Of a stretch of DNA of 7,434 bases, positions 6,937 to 7,434 are shown piece by piece. The translations under genes were made by a program, and so were the position numbers. Source of the DNA: an uncultured Clostridia bacterium (GTDB lineage Bacteria; Bacillota; Clostridia; Oscillospirales; Ruminococcaceae); assembly GCA_937892655.1 (NCBI GenBank), contig CALBJC010000142.1, forward strand, positions 1-7,434. The letters are read 5' to 3'. The notes under the pieces were generated by a model. It was not told where the DNA came from and ran no database searches. It worked only from the letters and a program-made list of their open reading frames with translations. Position 1 is the first letter of the stretch. Every line of letters starts with the position of its first letter.

Positions 6937-6966
6937 GAGCTGATGAAATTCATCAGCTCTTTTTTG
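6937..6966 (+). terminator. Rho-independent terminator of the lepA-hemW-adaptor operon
   Basis: GAGCTGATG (6937-6945) pairs perfectly with CATCAGCTC (6951-6959) around an AAATT loop, followed by TTTTTT. It starts 6 bases after the adaptor stop codon and closes the operon. Confidence 0.95.
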
Positions 6967-6984
6967 TTTGTAAAGCTGTTTTTC

Positions 6985-7013
6985 TTGACAATTAAAGCGC
7001 TTTACTATATAAT
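6985..7013 (+). promoter_or_regulatory. Perfect-consensus SigA promoter of the right-edge gene
   Basis: TTGACA (6985-6990), a 17-base spacer and TATAAT (7008-7013) match the vegetative consensus at every position. Transcription would start near 7020, about 30 bases before the ATG at 7049. A promoter this strong ahead of an unknown membrane protein suggests that a repressor restrains it (see the palindrome in its spacer). Confidence 0.88.
6994..7003. promoter_or_regulatory. Palindrome in promoter spacer, possible LacI/CcpA-type operator
   Basis: AAAGCGCTTT is a perfect 10-bp palindrome centred between the -35 and -10 boxes. Its centre resembles the core of CcpA catabolite-response (cre) sites, which read roughly TGAAAGCGCTTTCA, but the outer TG/CA bases are not kept (here TT and AC). 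An operator is plausible from position; the cognate regulator is not known. Confidence 0.35.
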
Positions 7014-7048
7014 TTATAATGTATAAAAATGCGCAAAGGTGGGATATT

Positions 7049-7434
7049 ATGCCACATAAAGATGAAAAGCTTTTAGAGCTTGAGCGCTCTATTGAAAAAA
7101 TGCAGCGCGAAACTGAGCTTACTTTTTCAGTAATGAAGGATAAAAAGAAAAATCAGAATTTATGGATGCTTTTTGCGGGCATTATCTTTTGTGCGATAAG
7201 TATGTGTTTTTTAAAGCAAGGGCTGGATTGTATTTTATACATTGTTTCGGCTGTTCTATCAATCAGCGGTGGAGTAATAGGCGGTGTCCTGAAAAGGTTC
7301 AGAATAGCTGATGCTTTTATGATAGCAGGTTATTTTTCAGTAATCGCATCAATGGCTTTATCGTTTGATCTGATTTTAAAAAACATTCTTTTATTTGTTA
7401 TTTTTATGATAGTGTATGTATGGGGAACAATATT
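7049..7434 (+). CDS. Unrecognised multi-helix membrane protein, N-terminal part (runs off right edge)
   Basis: The frame opens at ATG 7049 and is still open at the window end, giving 128 residues. The start is supported by AGGTGGGA (7037-7044), four bases upstream in the GGTG register, and by the consensus promoter. Residues 1-37 are hydrophilic and highly charged, rich in E and K, and likely helical (LLELERSIEKMQRETEL), so they may form a short cytoplasmic coiled coil. Four hydrophobic segments follow at about 38-54, 61-81, 88-106 and 109-126, with KRFR (82-85) and lone charges between them. I do not recognise the family and assign no function. The gene follows a terminator, so it is not part of the lepA operon. 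The remaining C-terminus lies outside the window. Confidence 0.75.
   Translation, partial: MPHKDEKLLELERSIEKMQRETELTFSVMKDKKKNQNLWMLFAGIIFCAISMCFLKQGLDCILYIVSAVLSISGGVIGGVLKRFRIADAFMIAGYFSVIASMALSFDLILKNILLFVIFMIVYVWGTI

Noticed and set aside
7015..7020. Second TATAAT downstream of the right-edge promoter
   Set aside because: It is 24 bases from TTGACA, too far for a -35/-10 pair; the TATAAT at 7008-7013 has exact 17-base spacing.

Overview
The window looks like chromosomal sequence from a low-to-moderate GC Gram-positive anaerobe of the class Clostridia, most likely near Ruminococcus/Oscillospiraceae. The clues are AT-rich spacers, near-consensus SigA-type promoters (several with an extended TGn -10), strong Shine-Dalgarno sites often in the AGGTG register, TTG starts, simple hairpin-plus-T terminators, and a lipoprotein form of an HlyD-type adaptor. 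The genus is inferred from overall resemblance only.

Layout, left to right. (1) Positions 1-108, minus strand: the first 36 codons of an unidentified protein whose gene runs off the left edge, with its own strong promoter. (2) Positions 282-1910, minus strand: a cytoplasmic GH13 alpha-glucan hydrolase whose C-terminus carries an extra DUF1653 domain, ended by a terminator at 197-234. (3) A divergent intergenic region at 1911-2056 holds the promoter for the hydrolase and one for the next gene. (4) Positions 2057-2869, plus strand: a DUF368 (PopT-type) polyprenyl-phosphate transporter, closed by its own terminator. (5) Positions 3018-6931, plus strand: a tight three-gene operon of lepA (elongation factor 4), hemW (radical SAM heme chaperone) and a membrane-anchored HlyD/RND-type adaptor lipoprotein, with one promoter upstream and one terminator downstream. 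(6) Positions 7049-7434, plus strand: the start of an unrecognised multi-helix membrane protein behind a perfect TTGACA-17-TATAAT promoter whose spacer contains a 10-bp palindrome.

The genes do not form one pathway. They are separate short transcription units: intracellular maltodextrin use, recycling of the envelope lipid carrier, translation quality/ribosome function with heme trafficking, and an envelope adaptor. The lepA-hemW pair is a classic Firmicutes arrangement, but the heat-shock genes that often follow it (hrcA-grpE-dnaK) are absent, and an adaptor gene with no transporter partner takes that place. The most distinctive single item is the GH13-DUF1653 fusion. No convincing new multi-gene system, mobile element, CRISPR array or RNA gene was seen. 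No gene-free stretch exceeds about 175 bases.
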